A stretch of DNA of 64,000 nucleotides from assembly GCA_051294375.1 (NCBI GenBank), contig CM119265.1, positions 5,565,696-5,629,695 on the forward strand. Reading direction: 5' to 3'. Positions 51,162-63,569 of this stretch are shown here, one piece after another. This stretch comes from Paraspadella gotoi (taxonomy: Eukaryota > Chaetognatha). Below the pieces are notes generated by a model. The model had not been told where the DNA came from and did no database searches. It saw only the letters and a list, made by a program, of their open reading frames with translations. Numbering within the stretch: position 1 is the stretch's first letter; each line of letters opens with the position of its first letter. The position numbers and the translations under genes were made by a program.

Positions 51162-51778
51162 AGGCCGATTTCTGGGGAAATGTTTTGCCTCCGGCCGGCG
51201 GTGCCAAGCCGATTTGCGAGAGTGTGCGAGCGAGCGGTTGGCGCGCGGTCGGCGGGACCCAGGGCCCCGCTGCGTTCCGCGGCGCCCCGCTGCGCCCCGC
51301 TGCTCCCCGTGTTTACATTACGCGTGGATGAGCAAACCCATCAGCTGAATGTCACTTCAAAATCTCTTCTCCTCAAGAAACTCTATCATCGGCAGTCGAA
51401 CGCCTTCCGAGTTCTGCTGCGTTTTCTTTCTTTTTTTTCTTCTTTAACATTTTTGGAGGAAGAACTCGGATTGGGTCAGAAAAAGAGGCGTGGCAGTTGT
51501 TTTCATATGAAAAGTCGATATTGGTAAAGAACATCATTGTAAAGAAATGATTACCGACATCTTGAAGTTATCTTCTACTAATTTTTTTAAAAAATGTTTG
51601 ACACGCAAAAGTATTATTTAGAAGACCACGAATTTTATTTTAAGTAACGACTTAATTGAACTTCCGGTTCGCTTTGAAAAAATAAGATGGGGGAAAATTG
51701 AAAAGAAAAATAAAGTGAAAGCGAAAAAATGGAATTGCTGAAAATTGTAGAAATGGTCCTTCAATTCGATGCATCGGG

Positions 51779-51792
51779 GAGAGAGAGAGAGC

Positions 51793-51845
<53 letters not shown>
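51779..51845. repeat. (GA)n microsatellite
   Basis: GA repeat, mostly uninterrupted. Confidence 0.9.
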
Positions 51846-51850
<5 letters not shown>

Positions 51851-51886
51851 CACGCCTCCCAACTTGCTTCTCGATGTCTGTTTTTC

Positions 51887-51938
51887 NNNNNNNNNNNNNN
51901 NNNNNNNNNNNNNNNNNNNNNNNNNNNNNNNNNNNNNN
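51887..51938. other. Assembly gap, 52 N
   Basis: Lies next to a poly-T run and close to a (GA)n tract. Confidence 0.99.
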
Positions 51939-52595
51939 TTTTTTTTATCCTCTAGGAGAAAAGCGATCCTGACGAATTGACTTTTTCGAGGAGTTGATGT
52001 CTTATTCGCTCTAATCTGGAATTCACGTCTGGATGAGAGCGAGAAAAATTCCGCGAAAATGGTTATTGCCATCATTACCGCCAACTTCCTCGTGTGTGTA
52101 TGGCTCAAATATTCATGAGGCTAATTTAAAAACGATGTCGAGGAAAAAAAAAATTTGGGGGGGAGTGTGAAGGCGAAACCAGAGATAAAAGGATCGAGAT
52201 GAAGTTTTCATGCAAATACATTTTATTTTCTTCAGTTTTTTTTTTTTTTTTTTTTGTATAGAAGGGGAGAAAATGCCGCTCAAGGCTTTGCCCATTAGGT
52301 TTCAGATTCAATTCCTTATTCCTGACTATTTTATTTCATTATCAAATTGTTTTAATCTCATTTTCTGGAAAACTTTGTTTCTCTAGTAAATCCATAAATT
52401 CCATATCATAATTCAATCATAGTTTATAGTTTTAAATACATTGTGATTAAACTTTCTTTCGTTGTGTTTTTAGATATGTTGAAATTAAAGACAAAGTCTT
52501 GGATACAAAGCAACGATTTTATTTTTATTGTTTTAAATACTCAATATTATAGAATAATCTTTCTTTTCGTTGTAAATGATTTAAGAAAAACTAAG

Positions 52596-52775
52596 TTTTA
52601 TTAGTTCCAAACGAATGTTTTTATTGGGGAAACGACACTGTTTCGGCTTTGGTTTTCAAGGCCTTCTTCAGAAGTGTTCTTCACTGAAGAAGGCTTGAAA
52701 ACCAAAGCCGAACATGTCCCTGTTTTTCACCAATAAAAACAAATTCGTTGAAACTAATAAAACTTTGTTTTTCTC
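52596..52775. mobile_element. Foldback element with two divergent hammerhead-like motifs
   Basis: Two inverted arms meet near 52678. On the plus strand CTGAAGA (52684-52690) is followed by a GGCTT/AAGCC stem, GAA and CATGTCC. On the minus strand the same order is seen from CTGAAGA (plus 52665-52671) to GAAAC (plus 52640-52644). Both arms continue into a shared outer sequence (CAATAAAAAC, ATTCGTT, AACTAATAAAACTT). The plus-strand copy has lost one A of GAAA, so it is probably inactive. It looks like a non-autonomous remnant related to Penelope-type or retrozyme repeats. Confidence 0.5.
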
Positions 52776-52810
52776 TAAATACTAATATTTTAGTGTGGGA
52801 ACCCATTTAC

Positions 52811-52812
52811 TT

Positions 52813-52883
<71 letters not shown>
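52811..52883. repeat. (CT)n microsatellite
   Basis: CT repeat just after the foldback element. Confidence 0.9.
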
Positions 52884-53052
52884 TACATACGAACACTCTG
52901 TAACGCGATATCGCTCGCGAAAAATCTCGCGACGCTAGAGGCGAATTTTTACGACTTTTCGACGCTCGTCGCTTTTTCGTTATGACCAACAACAAGAGAA
53001 GTAGAATCGACGAAGAAGTTAAAGGTTTTATACCTTCGCCTTTCAAACTTCA

Positions 53053-53087
<35 letters not shown>

Positions 53088-53088
53088 T
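53053..53088. repeat. (CGT)n trinucleotide tract
   Basis: Twelve or so CGT units. Confidence 0.9.
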
Positions 53089-53474
53089 TTGACTCTTGAA
53101 ATGTCTTTTCCTATTTTGTTTTCGTCGCGTTGCTCACGAGCAAAATAATAACAAATTTGGATTTTTTTTATTTTCGATTTTTATCTTTATCGATTTTAAA
53201 AAACAAAAAAGGGTTTAAATTTTTTTTTTGGGCCGAATTCTTTTATGACCATAACTACATTCACAACTAGAACTATTTCAATGGGGCGTCTAGAAAAAGA
53301 TGAAAACTACTGTACGTGAAAAAGAACCTTTACGTTATGACGATATGTTTGCCGTAAAACAATCTGACGATTTATCTGTCGGAATTCTGACGGTTCCTTG
53401 ACGATTCATTTAATCGAGGAAAAATAAAACAATTAGAGCCAATCTTAAAATATTTCAGTTTTTTATTACGCATG

Positions 53475-53503
53475 TGGGAATTGGAATTGGAATTGGAATT
53501 GGA
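53475..53503. repeat. (GGAATT)n hexanucleotide repeat
   Basis: Four to five GGAATT units in a row; it reads Asn-Ser on the minus strand but sits in no recognised gene. Confidence 0.85.
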
Positions 53504-53895
53504 GTTCTGGTTTAATACTAAAAGACAATGACGAAAATATACAGTATTGTAACACGAAAATAAAAAGGAGACAAAAAATATCCACTGAAAAATGAGAACC
53601 AAAAACTTCTTTCTGATGTCATGTTTATGGTTTTCTGTCCCCGGATGACACAGACCTCGAGTTTTAAAAAAGGCTTGATTTAAAAGGAGGCAAATCTCTT
53701 CGCTCTGATTGGCCAGAGGGGCTTTCGGACAGAAAGGATAGAGACGGAGAGGGTGAAATAGAATCTTCTCATAAGAGAAGACAGATGAGGGTGAAAGCCT
53801 CTCGTAGTCTCTTTTTCTCTGGATCCTTGGCTTTTCCCGGGGCATTGCATGACGCTTGATTGATGGGGATTTTGTTTCGAACGAGGGAGCGAAGG

Positions 53896-53902
<7 letters not shown>

Positions 53903-53957
<55 letters not shown>
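53903..53957. repeat. (CT)n microsatellite
   Basis: Uninterrupted CT. Confidence 0.95.
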
Positions 53958-53958
<1 letters not shown>

Positions 53959-54687
53959 GATTTTTTTTCTCTCTCCCGCGCGTGAGCGAAATGATTACCC
54001 AAAGAAAAACCCCGAGTTTTAAAATCAACCATCGCCCGGGGATCCCTAATGAGTTTTACATTTTTTCCCTCCCTTAGTGAAAAAGCGGGGAAACTGAAAT
54101 GTGTTTTTACCGCTGTTTTGTTCTGTAAAAACAATCTCTGTGGGCACAACAACTGTTTTTATATTGACACAAACACAAAAGAGGTTTCAAAAAAGTATCT
54201 TTTTTTTTTGGGAAAGTTTATCACGAGGCTCTAGTGTTTTTCCTCATTTTCCACTCTCTCTCTCTCTCTGTATCTCTCTCTCTCTCTTTATCTATCTCTC
54301 TCTCTCCTTCTCTCTCTCTCCCTCTCTCCCACTCTTCTCTTTCTGATGACTTCTTGTCCCTCCGGTAATTCCCACGACATCGCAACATGCCAAGACGAAG
54401 ATACAAACTTCGACGTGTACTAAAAAGAAAACATTACAAAGAAGAAAAAAATAACAAACAGTAAAGTTGGAACATCTCGCAAGAATTCGCCACCACGTCC
54501 CCTTCCAAAGAGAAAAGGGCGCCGAGGCGAAAAAGCGGCGCGCTTAGGCCGGCGTCAGCGGCGTCGCCTACATAGATTAGACGTGGTTGACGAGTCGAGA
54601 CATTCGGTTTGATTTATGAATGATTTATTGGCTGCCTTGCTATTTGCTAATTCTTGTATCGGCGACCTAAAGAAAGAGAGAGAGAGA

Positions 54688-54795
54688 NNNNNNNNNNNNN
54701 NNNNNNNNNNNNNNNNNNNNNNNNNNNNNNNNNNNNNNNNNNNNNNNNNNNNNNNNNNNNNNNNNNNNNNNNNNNNNNNNNNNNNNNNNNNNNNN
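54688..54795. other. Assembly gap, 108 N
   Basis: Interrupts a (GA)n tract. Confidence 0.99.
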
Positions 54796-55301
54796 AGAGC
54801 GATTACTCCTTTTAGGCTGTGAGAAATGAATGAGGGAATGTATAATATATAATAATAATAAATTGATAAATGGATAAAAACGAATTAGTGTATGAATGGC
54901 CTTGAACTGTGGGTGCGGCTTAAAGCTCTAAAGTTAAATAAAATGAAATGAAATGAATTAATGAATGCAATAATATGTACATTGATCTAAATTTATTCTC
55001 ATCCTGTTATCTGTCTGTCATTTAACAAAAAGATTTAAAAAAACCGACGAACGCAGAAAGACTGACATCTCGGAAAAACTGACACAAATTTAAAATGGTC
55101 CCACGTAAATTCGCAAAATCGCTACACAAACTAAAGATTCGATCGCCGACATTGGGTATCAGCTCAATACGGCGGCGGCGCGGCGGCGCGGCGGCGACAC
55201 GGCGGCGGAACCTTCCCCGCTGCTTTCCCTGCTTGCATTGTTACCGGTTTTTCTCTGTTTGGAACCAATCTGCTTTCTTCTCGGGGTCGCGATTTTTTTT
55301 T

Positions 55302-55326
55302 NNNNNNNNNNNNNNNNNNNNNNNNN
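55302..55326. other. Assembly gap, 25 N
   Basis: The left arm of the inverted repeat begins at the next base. Confidence 0.99.
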
Positions 55327-55403
55327 TGGCGAAAAAAAATGGTTTAAAGTTTAGTTATTTTCTATATAAATATATAAAAAGTTAAGTATTTTTTTCCCTG
55401 TCC

Positions 55404-55488
55404 AGGGAGCACCCGGATTCTTGGAACCAGCGGACCTTTCGAATCTGCCAGGGTCGAATAGCTCCTACCGCTGAGGCTATACCTTCCC
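55404..55488 (-). pseudogene. tRNA-Cys copy with scattered indels, left arm
   Basis: The mirror-image partner of the intact gene at 60170-60241. The minus strand begins GGGAAGGTATAGCCTCAGCGG, carrying extra bases throughout, and cannot fold as a normal tRNA. Confidence 0.65.
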
Positions 55489-55663
55489 ATATGCATTACG
55501 TTCTTCCTGTTTGAGTTCCATATAATAAATTTTATTACTTTTTTTTTAAGTTCTGTTATTGCGGGATCATGGTGACCCAACCCATTTGCTGGTAGTAAAA
55601 AATTATTAAAAGTTAAAACTTAACTAAATTATTTTTTATTTTTAAAATTTGCCAATCCTTCCA

Positions 55664-55748
55664 GGCTAGCCACCCGGAATTTGAACAGACAGGGACCTCG
55701 CTCGATTCTGCAGGTCGAATGCCTCCTACCGCCTGAGTATACTCCCTC
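55664..55748 (-). pseudogene. tRNA-Cys copy with scattered insertions, left arm
   Basis: Exact reverse complement of the degenerate copy at 59932-60015, including its insertions. The shared errors show that these two arm segments come from one consensus. Confidence 0.7.
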
Positions 55749-57785
55749 CCTGCCAGAGTGTTTCATTATATTTTATTTCCTTTTTTTTTAAGTTTGTTGA
55801 TTCCAGTGACCCAACCCAATTGCTGGGAGAGGAGGTGTAGAAAAAAAATAAAAAAGTGACTATCAAATTGAAAAATCAACCCGGCCGTTTGACTATCACA
55901 TCGGAATTTAGTCGTTTTTCTTTTATATCTTCCTCATGCGGCCCTTGCCGCCAGTCCCTTAGATTTGATGTTTTTTCCTGTCTTAAACAATATGAGCAAC
56001 CAAACTATATGCAAGAAAATGAGCATTTTTTACCGAAGTAGGACTGACCCACGGACAGACATAACCGAATGGAGCCGACGCGAGCCGACAAAGGACTTAT
56101 AAAGTTGCTCCGCAGGATGGAAGTACTCGAGTACTCGAGTTTTACTCTAAAAATGCGAGAAACCTGAGCGCCGTAATATTTTGGGTTTGGGGCGGAAAAA
56201 CAAGGAAAAATAAAGAAACGAAACGCTGCCTAGAAAACTTTTTGCTTTATGCGATCCTCGTTTTTGCTGCACCCGTCGTTACTAGCAGGTTTTTTTCCCC
56301 CTTTCTGCCTTCCTCCGCTGCCTTTGATCGACTTCGCTTCCGCCGACGCCCCTGCCGTCGCCCTCCGCCACTTCCGCCACTGCTTCCACCGTCCGCCGCG
56401 TCCGTGCCCGAGTGGAAATTTCTTCGTGTTGTTTCTCATTTCCGGTGGATTGCACTCAGGAGAGAGGAAGAGAGAGAGAGAGAGCAGAGAGAGAGAGAGA
56501 CGAGAATTCAGAACCTTGACGAGAAGAGGAGATGAGGACGACTGAGAGAGAGACACCAAGCAGCAGAGGAGAGAGAGACGAGAGAAGAGAGAGAGATGAG
56601 AGAAAGAGAAGAGAGAGATGAGAAAGATGAGACGTGGTGTCGCGAGAGTTACGAATGAATTGAACATTCGTTAGGAGAACATCGAAGAAGTGACACGTAG
56701 TGGATATTCTGGTCAGAGCCAGCTCGGAGAAAGAGAGAAGACCCGTGAAAGAGAGCCGAGAGTGACTAGTGAGAGTTGATGGATCGCCGTCAAGAGAGCG
56801 AAAGACCTTGCCGTATTTGAAAATAAAGTTCTCTCTCCTTCCGTACTACAGTACGTTTAAGAGAAGTGTTCGCGCTTTTTTATTTGTTTAATAATTATTC
56901 TAATATTATCAAACAAAGTTTTAACTTAGTTGAGAGATTTTTCTGTTGTGTACCTTACGTATTAGTTACGATAGTAGGGTTGGCAGTTGAAAATTCAGGA
57001 GAAAATGCGCGACTAGTCAACTAATTTATTTTTTTTTAATAAATACAATTACACGTATAACTAATTATATATTTATATACTATATACACTATATTACTAC
57101 ATTCTACTTATTACTACTATTTCATCTACGCGAAATTGGTTTTGCACTTACGTTATTTTGATCATAATATAATTCATAATTCTTACACAATAGCTCGCAA
57201 AAACAAGCAGTCAAACCCCATAAGAAAACAGTCCAGAGAGATAAACAAGAAAAGTGCTACGAATCGCTCGAAATGGCTGACCATCGGAACTCAGCGGTAA
57301 TGGTCTATTTGGTTTTTTTTTTCTCGCTGTGCGCTTTTGATCTGATCTATTTGATACACGCTCGTGTCATTAATCATATTTTAAAATCGAGGCAGTCTGG
57401 ACCGAAAAAACATCTGTAACTCTTTTCTACACGAGATCCTCTCGAGAAACCCATAACAGTCTTTCTCTCTCCATCACCGCATTCTCACTCCCTCCTCTTC
57501 TTTCTTTCACTCTCTTCGTGAATTATCCTTCCGTAAAAATCAATTACTTCATTAACCATCCCAATTATCCCATATTCTATTATTTTCTCAGACCTTTTTA
57601 TTTTTTTACCTCCTTTCCCTCATCTTGCTTGTACTCCTTCTTACTTCTACCCCGGTTTGCTTTACCCATTCTGCGAATTATTTTTTTTTTCTTTTTTCCT
57701 CCCATTCTTTATTAATTCTTCCCCCCAGCTGTCTCTTTTTCTTGCATCCACCCAACTACATTTTTCCCCCACCCCTAATCCACCT

Positions 57786-58011
57786 TTCGAAACGACCGTT
57801 CCGGTTCTTCCCATACGCCAGCCCCCCCCAATCTTTCCACCCCTCCCGTTCCATCCCCTACATTTTCCAACCCCTTTCCTCCTTCTCTCATTTTTCCCAT
57901 TTTTTGCAATTTCCAGTTAATTGTATTCCTCTCTGGGTTTGATAAGAACAGGAACCAGGTCTGGGATTTTTGTCTTACGGTATTTCTTCCTTGCTGTATC
58001 TCCTCTTGAAC
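57786..58011. other. Spacer at the centre of the inverted repeat
   Basis: About 230 bases of pyrimidine-rich, then mixed sequence without a gene. I place the edges at the last clear match (CCCCCACC on the left, GGTGGGGG on the right); the exact boundary may differ by 10-20 bases. Confidence 0.6.
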
Positions 58012-58605
58012 GTGAGGAGAAGGTGGGGGAAAAATGTAGTTGGGTGGGAGCAAGAAAAGAGACAGCTGGGAGGGAAGAATTAAATAAAGATGGGAGGAAA
58101 AAAGAAAAAAAAATAATTCGCAGAAGGGTAAGAAACAGGGGTAGAAGTAAGAAGGGTACACAAGATGAGGGAAAAGAGGAAAAAAATAAAGGGTCTGAGA
58201 ATAATAAAATGGGATAAATTGGGACTTAAATGAAGTAATTGAATTTCGAGGATATTCACGAAGAGAGTGAAGAGAAAGAAGAGAGGTGAGAATCGGGGAT
58301 GGAGAGAAGAAGACTGTTTGGGTTTCTCGAGAGATCGTTAGAAAAGAGTTACAGATGTTTTTCGGTCCAGACGCCTCCGATTTTAAATGATTATGACACG
58401 AGCGTGTATGCAAAGTCAACGACGCGAGAAAAAAAACCAAATAACCATTACCGTCGCCTCGAGCGATTGTAGCACTTTTCTTGTTTATCTCCTGGACTGT
58501 TTTCTTTTTTGACGTTGTTTTGCGGTATTGTGTAGAATTATGATTATATTATATCAAATACTGTGCAAAACCAATTTCGTAGATGAAATATAGTATAAGT
58601 AGATA

Positions 58606-58643
<38 letters not shown>

Positions 58644-59931
58644 TATGTATTTTAAAAATTAGTTGACGCATTTTCCTTCCTGAATTTTCAACTGCCAACC
58701 CTACTATCGTAACTAATACGTAAGGTACACAACAGAAAAATCTCTCAACTAAGTTAAAACTTTGTTTGATAATATTAGAATAATTATTAAACAAATAAAA
58801 AAGCGCGAACACTTCTCTTAAACGTACTGTAGTACGGAAGGAGAGAGAACTTTATTTTCAAATACGGCAAGGTCTTTCGCTCTCTTGACGGCGATCCATC
58901 AACTCTCACTAGTCACTCTCGGCTCTCTTTCACGGGTCTTCTCTCTTTCTCCGAGCTGGCTCTGACCAGAATATCCACTACGTGTCACTTCTTCGATGTT
59001 CTCCTAACGAATGTTCAATTCATTCGTAACTCTCGCGACACCACGTCTCATCTTTCTCATCTCTCTCTTCTCTTTCTCTCATCTCTCTCTCTTCTCTCGT
59101 CTCTCTCTCCTCTGCTGCTTGGTGTCTCTCTCTCAGTCGTCCTCATCTCCTCTTCTCGTCAAGGTTCTGAATTCTCGTCTCTCTCTCTCTCTGCTCTCTC
59201 TCTCTCTCTTCCTCTCTCCTGAGTGCAATCCACCGGAAATGAGAAACAACACGAAGAAATTTCCACTCGGGCACGGACGCGGCGGACGGTGGAAGCAGTG
59301 GCGGAAGTGGCGGAGGGCGACGGCAGGGGCGTCGGCGGAAGCGAAGTCGATCAAAGGCAGCGGAGGAAGGCAGAAAGGGGGAAAAAAACCTGCTAGTAAC
59401 GACGGGTGCAGCAAAAACGAGGATCGCATAAAGCAAAAAGTTTTCTAGGCAGCGTTTCGTTTCTTTATTTTTCCTTGTTTTTCCGCCCCAAACCCAAAAT
59501 ATTACGGCGCTCAGGTTTCTCGCATTTTTAGAGTAAAACTCGAGTACTCGAGTACTTCCATCCTGCGGAGCAACTTTATAAGTCCTTTGTCGGCTCGCGT
59601 CGGCTCCATTCGGTTATGTCTGTCCGTGGGTCAGTCCTACTTCGGTAAAAAATGCTCATTTTCTTGCATATAGTTTGGTTGCTCATATTGTTTAAGACAG
59701 GAAAAAACATCAAATCTAAGGGACTGGCGGCAAGGGCCGCATGAGGAAGATATAAAAGAAAAACGACTAAATTCCGATGTGATAGTCAAACGGCCGGGTT
59801 GATTTTTCAATTTGATAGTCACTTTTTTATTTTTTTTCTACACCTCCTCTCCCAGCAATTGGGTTGGGTCACTGGAATCAACAAACTTAAAAAAAAAGGA
59901 AATAAAATATAATGAAACACTCTGGCAGGGA

Positions 59932-60015
59932 GGGAGTATACTCAGGCGGTAGGAGGCATTCGACCTGCAGAATCGAGCGAGGTCCCTGTCTGTTCAAATT
60001 CCGGGTGGCTAGCCT
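59932..60015 (+). pseudogene. tRNA-Cys copy with scattered insertions
   Basis: It follows the intact tRNA-Cys base for base but with about ten one- or two-base insertions (for example TGCAGAA in the anticodon loop and CCCTGTCTG in the T stem). Flanks on the 5' side (GGGTTGGGTCACT, a poly-A run) match those of the intact gene, so the two are units of a tandem repeat of about 230 bases. The insertions look like raw long-read errors as much as decay. Confidence 0.7.
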
Positions 60016-60169
60016 GGAAGGATATGCCATTTAAATAAAAAAATAATTTAGTTAAGTTTTACTTTTATATTTTTTACTAACGCAAATTGGGTTGGGTCAC
60101 TTGATCAACGAACTTAAAAAAAAGAATAAAATTTAATTATACACTCAACAGGAAGAACGTAATGCATAT

Positions 60170-60241
60170 GGGAGTATAGCTCAGCGGTAGAGCATTCGAC
60201 TGCAGATCGAGAGGTCCCTGGTTCAAGTCCGGGTGCTCCCT
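60170..60241 (+). tRNA. tRNA-Cys (anticodon GCA)
   Basis: A 72-base cloverleaf. The acceptor stem GGGAGTA pairs with TGCTCCC (one G-U). The D arm is GCTC/GAGC, the anticodon stem TTCGA/TCGAG holds loop CTGCAGA (GCA at 60202-60204), and the T arm is CCTGG-TTCAAGT-CCGGG. It has no intron. It sits in the right arm of the large inverted repeat and is the only copy of four that folds cleanly. Confidence 0.93.
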
Positions 60242-62692
60242 GGAAGGGAAAAAAAATACTTAACTTTTATATTTATATAGAAATTAACTAACTTTACATT
60301 TTTTCGCCAGCATAAATCTCCGACAAAGACGAACGCCAACTTTATTCGTTCTTTTTTCAAACTTTAGAGAGAAAGATTTCTTTTTAATTTGCGACTTTAG
60401 TCCAAAGTACATCACCCCTCTTACAAAAACATCTTCGGAATCTAGACGCACCACCACGTCAAGCAAAATACAAAAGAACTGCCTTGAAAAATGATTTGTT
60501 CAATAAGAATCAAAGATAGTTGGCATGAAAAGTAATAAAATAAATTGTATTATTCTATATGAATTGCTTAATACTAAATATTTTTTATTCCTTGTCAAAA
60601 CGATAAAATTTAATAATTTTATATTGCTGTATTTTTTATTATAATGAAAACTTGATATGATATAATCAAGGTTTGAAATAAGAGTCCGTCTTACTTCTAA
60701 AACGCCTTGGGACTAAGTTAAAATGAAACCCTAAAGTAGAAAAAAAACCTAATTAATAAAGTTTTATACAGCTATTATAACAGATCTTATATTCGTATCA
60801 GATTTTAAACAAGTGAACATGTTTCAACTTTTAATTCAAGGTCTTCATCCACACTTATGAATTGTCTAACAAGTTTTTTACGTTCACAAAAAATTGGGAG
60901 AGAGAGGAGAGAAAGGAAGAGAGAGTGAGAATTAGGTGAGAGTAAGGGGAAGAGAGTGAGAGAAGAAAAGAGAGAGAGAAAAATTTTAAACAAAGATTTG
61001 AGAAAAGGATAGAGGTCGAGTGAAGATTGACAGGTAGGTTTAGCCCAGAGAGAGAGAGAGATAGAATATTGAAAAAAAATTTCAACTGTTTAAAGAAAAA
61101 TCATTGGAGGGGCCGCCATCCCGAATTTATCAAAAGGATTGGCGTTTCCCTTGAAAGAAGTGGTTTGCATTCCAAAGCGTTTATTTTTCCCACACACCTT
61201 GCTGTTGGTGGGCGAAAGGCTTTAAGAAAAGGAAGGGCTTCCTTGTCCCAGCCACCGAAATGTCTTAACTATTAAGTGGTTGGAAAAGATTCCCTGTGTT
61301 TGACAGAGAGCAAGTTGCTTGCGCATTTTTGGTGGTGGCGGCCCTGAGAAACAATGGCCTCTTGAAGGGGAGAGACGAAAAAGAAACGTCAAAGGCCATT
61401 TTTTGGCCATCAATCCCGTTAGGGATGTAGACGTCCGAGGGCGCCAGATTGGGACCGTGGAACGAGGCCGGCGTTTCTTTTTTTCGAGTTGAGCCTCAGA
61501 ATAATTCTGTCCCGAATTCGATCGTACCCGCGGGCTCACCTAAACTCCCCTGGTCCGTCGTGACCAGTGCACATGGCATGGTCTCCGTGCTACATACCTC
61601 CTTCCACGCGATGCAGTTTCCTGAGCGGCAGGGTCCCGACTGAAAAAAGCGGGATTCCGAGGCGATATCCCATCGCCGCGCAGAAAGAACGAGAGTCGAG
61701 ATGTAGAATTGAGATTAAAAATTAAAAAAAAATAAATAAAAAATCGTGTTTTAAATGTGCCATTGGTCCGTTGAATGTCGCTGTCTTTAGTCCTTTATTG
61801 CTTCGACAACAAAAGAACATATCAAGCCATGGCTCGGCGACCACAAGCCTGCGATACCAAAGAAGATATAATATAATTATAATATTAATTATTAATATAA
61901 ATAATTTATAATATAATATATAATATACTTTATAATATAATATAATTATATATTAAAAGTTCAAGCAGAGAAAAGAATGTTTTCATCAATAACACGAGTG
62001 CGCACAAAATTCCTCTTCCTGAATGAAGCCCGCTGGCTGCTCGTCGGCAAGGCCCATGGCTTTCGGATTAGGATTCACGGTAGAGTCATTATGCTCGTTC
62101 GGGTCCAATATAAAATTGTTAATCGAAAACAAAAGCCCTTTGCTTTCTTCGGATTATTTTTAACGTTTAGAATATTAGCCTCGCCTTCCACCTAAAAAAT
62201 GAAAGTAGAGACAACTGTACTTTTGCTAACCATGTATTCAAAATTAGACATTCTTCGTGGGCATGACGTTGGGAAAATTGAGCTAAAAAAGGAGTTCATT
62301 TGTTACCAAAACAAGCAAATCAACGCTTGGAAATTTTTTTACTTTTTTTAGGCTCAATGGATAGAGAAAACATGGGCTTTTCATATAATAAGTCAAAATG
62401 GAGTTTGGTTCTTTCTTATTGAAAGAACGAGCTGGTTTAACGTTTACGTAAGTTACGAAGGGGTCAAACCAGTCAACTTCAAATGGCATTTTAATACATG
62501 AAAAATGAAAATTCCGCTCCGCGCCTCCACCTCGTTGCCCTGCCCAAGACCCTACACTTTCAAGAATCTACCCATATTATTACTATTTTAATAAAGGCTT
62601 GACCAGGGATTTTATATAGAATCGATTTCAAGCGGAAACATTGATCCACCCGTCGACCGAAACGACTGGACATCCCCAGATTGAGGAATGGA

Positions 62693-62757
<65 letters not shown>
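62693..62757. repeat. (GA)n microsatellite
   Basis: GA repeat; a second tract lies at 62903-62955 beside a 25-N gap. Confidence 0.9.
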
Positions 62758-62759
<2 letters not shown>

Positions 62760-62926
62760 GTCGGAGAGATTAGATCAAGATGGAGAAATAAGTCTCTTCG
62801 AAGAGAGCGGGATGGCGGGAAAATTTGTCTGTGAAAAAACGTCCCAAGGATTCGAATGGTAAAGAAAACTAAAAAAAAATAGACAAAAAAGAAGGGAAAG
62901 TAAGAGAGAGAGAGAGAGGAGAGAGC

Positions 62927-62957
<31 letters not shown>

Positions 62958-62959
62958 CG

Positions 62960-62984
62960 NNNNNNNNNNNNNNNNNNNNNNNNN
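62960..62984. other. Assembly gap, 25 N
   Basis: Follows a (GA)n tract. Confidence 0.99.
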
Positions 62985-63525
62985 GGTAAAAGGGGGCAGG
63001 GGAGCGGCGCTGAGGAGGAAGAAATGTGGGCGTGGTCGGACCGAGGGGATAAAGATGGCGGGAAGGGGAGGGACGAAGGACGACGCCCTAAGCTGAAAAG
63101 GCGAAGCGTCGAAAGAAGCGACGCCGAATGTCATTTCGAAGCAATTAAGGGCCGAGCTTCGTTCCGTCCGACTGCGATTGTCAGGAGCAGTGGGTTTTGG
63201 AGTAGCGGGGTAAAGATGAAATTGGAAGATTATAATTTAGCAGAAAATTAAATCAAATCTTTGAACAAGATAAACTTTCATCTCCTAATTATGGTTAACT
63301 TAGTATCGTTTGAAAACAGTCACAGATCGAAATTATAAAACTCCTTAAAAAAGTAGCGGACGGAAAGTAAAAAATAGCCTGAACATTGTATCTTGAGGTG
63401 AAATAGAAGATCGACGTGGATTGAGAATAGGTTTTAATTAGGGTCATCGGTGTCGTTTTTTATGTCATGCATTGTCTTCACAATCAACCCTCTTAGAATC
63501 CTTATCCTCAACCGCTTCCACAACA

Positions 63526-63569
63526 CATCGTCGTCGTCGTCGTCGTCGTCGTCGTCTTCGTCGTCGTCC
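63526..63569. repeat. (CGT)n trinucleotide tract
   Basis: CGT units with one CTT interruption; the mirror of the (ACG)n tracts near the left end. Confidence 0.9.

Larger units (their letters stand above)
53089..55301. other. No gene seen: spacer and simple repeats
   Basis: AT-rich and mixed sequence, CT tracts at 53903-53957 and 54255-54333, and a CGG-type run at 55170-55210. Open frames are interrupted and unrecognised. Confidence 0.5.
55327..57785. repeat. Left arm of a large inverted repeat
   Basis: Pairs with 58012-60309. By reading, 56041-56990 and 58690-59637 appear identical (long open frames repeat residue for residue), while the outermost and innermost parts differ by many small indels. 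The arm starts immediately after the 25-N gap at 55302-55326. It contains two broken tRNA-Cys copies, a GA-rich segment at 56460-56620 and an AATAAA near 56820; no protein gene is recognised. Confidence 0.85.
58012..60309. repeat. Right arm of the large inverted repeat
   Basis: Reverse complement of the left arm, ending at GCGAAAAAATG read on the minus strand, which matches the first bases after the left N gap. It holds the intact tRNA-Cys gene and a (TA)n run at 58602-58640 where the left arm has a scrambled AT-rich segment. Confidence 0.85.

Noticed and set aside
56230-56667. 145-codon frame in both palindrome arms
   Set aside because: Half of it is a CT tract and the rest a GC-rich segment; the identical second copy only reflects the inverted repeat.
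56660-56880. Possible LTR end (AATAAAGTTCTCTCTCC near a CAGTACG)
   Set aside because: No second LTR, primer-binding site or reverse transcriptase could be seen.
57640-58440. 221-codon minus-strand frame at the palindrome centre
   Set aside because: Pyrimidine-rich composition and frame change between arms; no recognisable protein.
61222-61643. Overlapping frames of about 100 codons on both strands
   Set aside because: Neither strand shows a recognisable motif or convincing splice sites.
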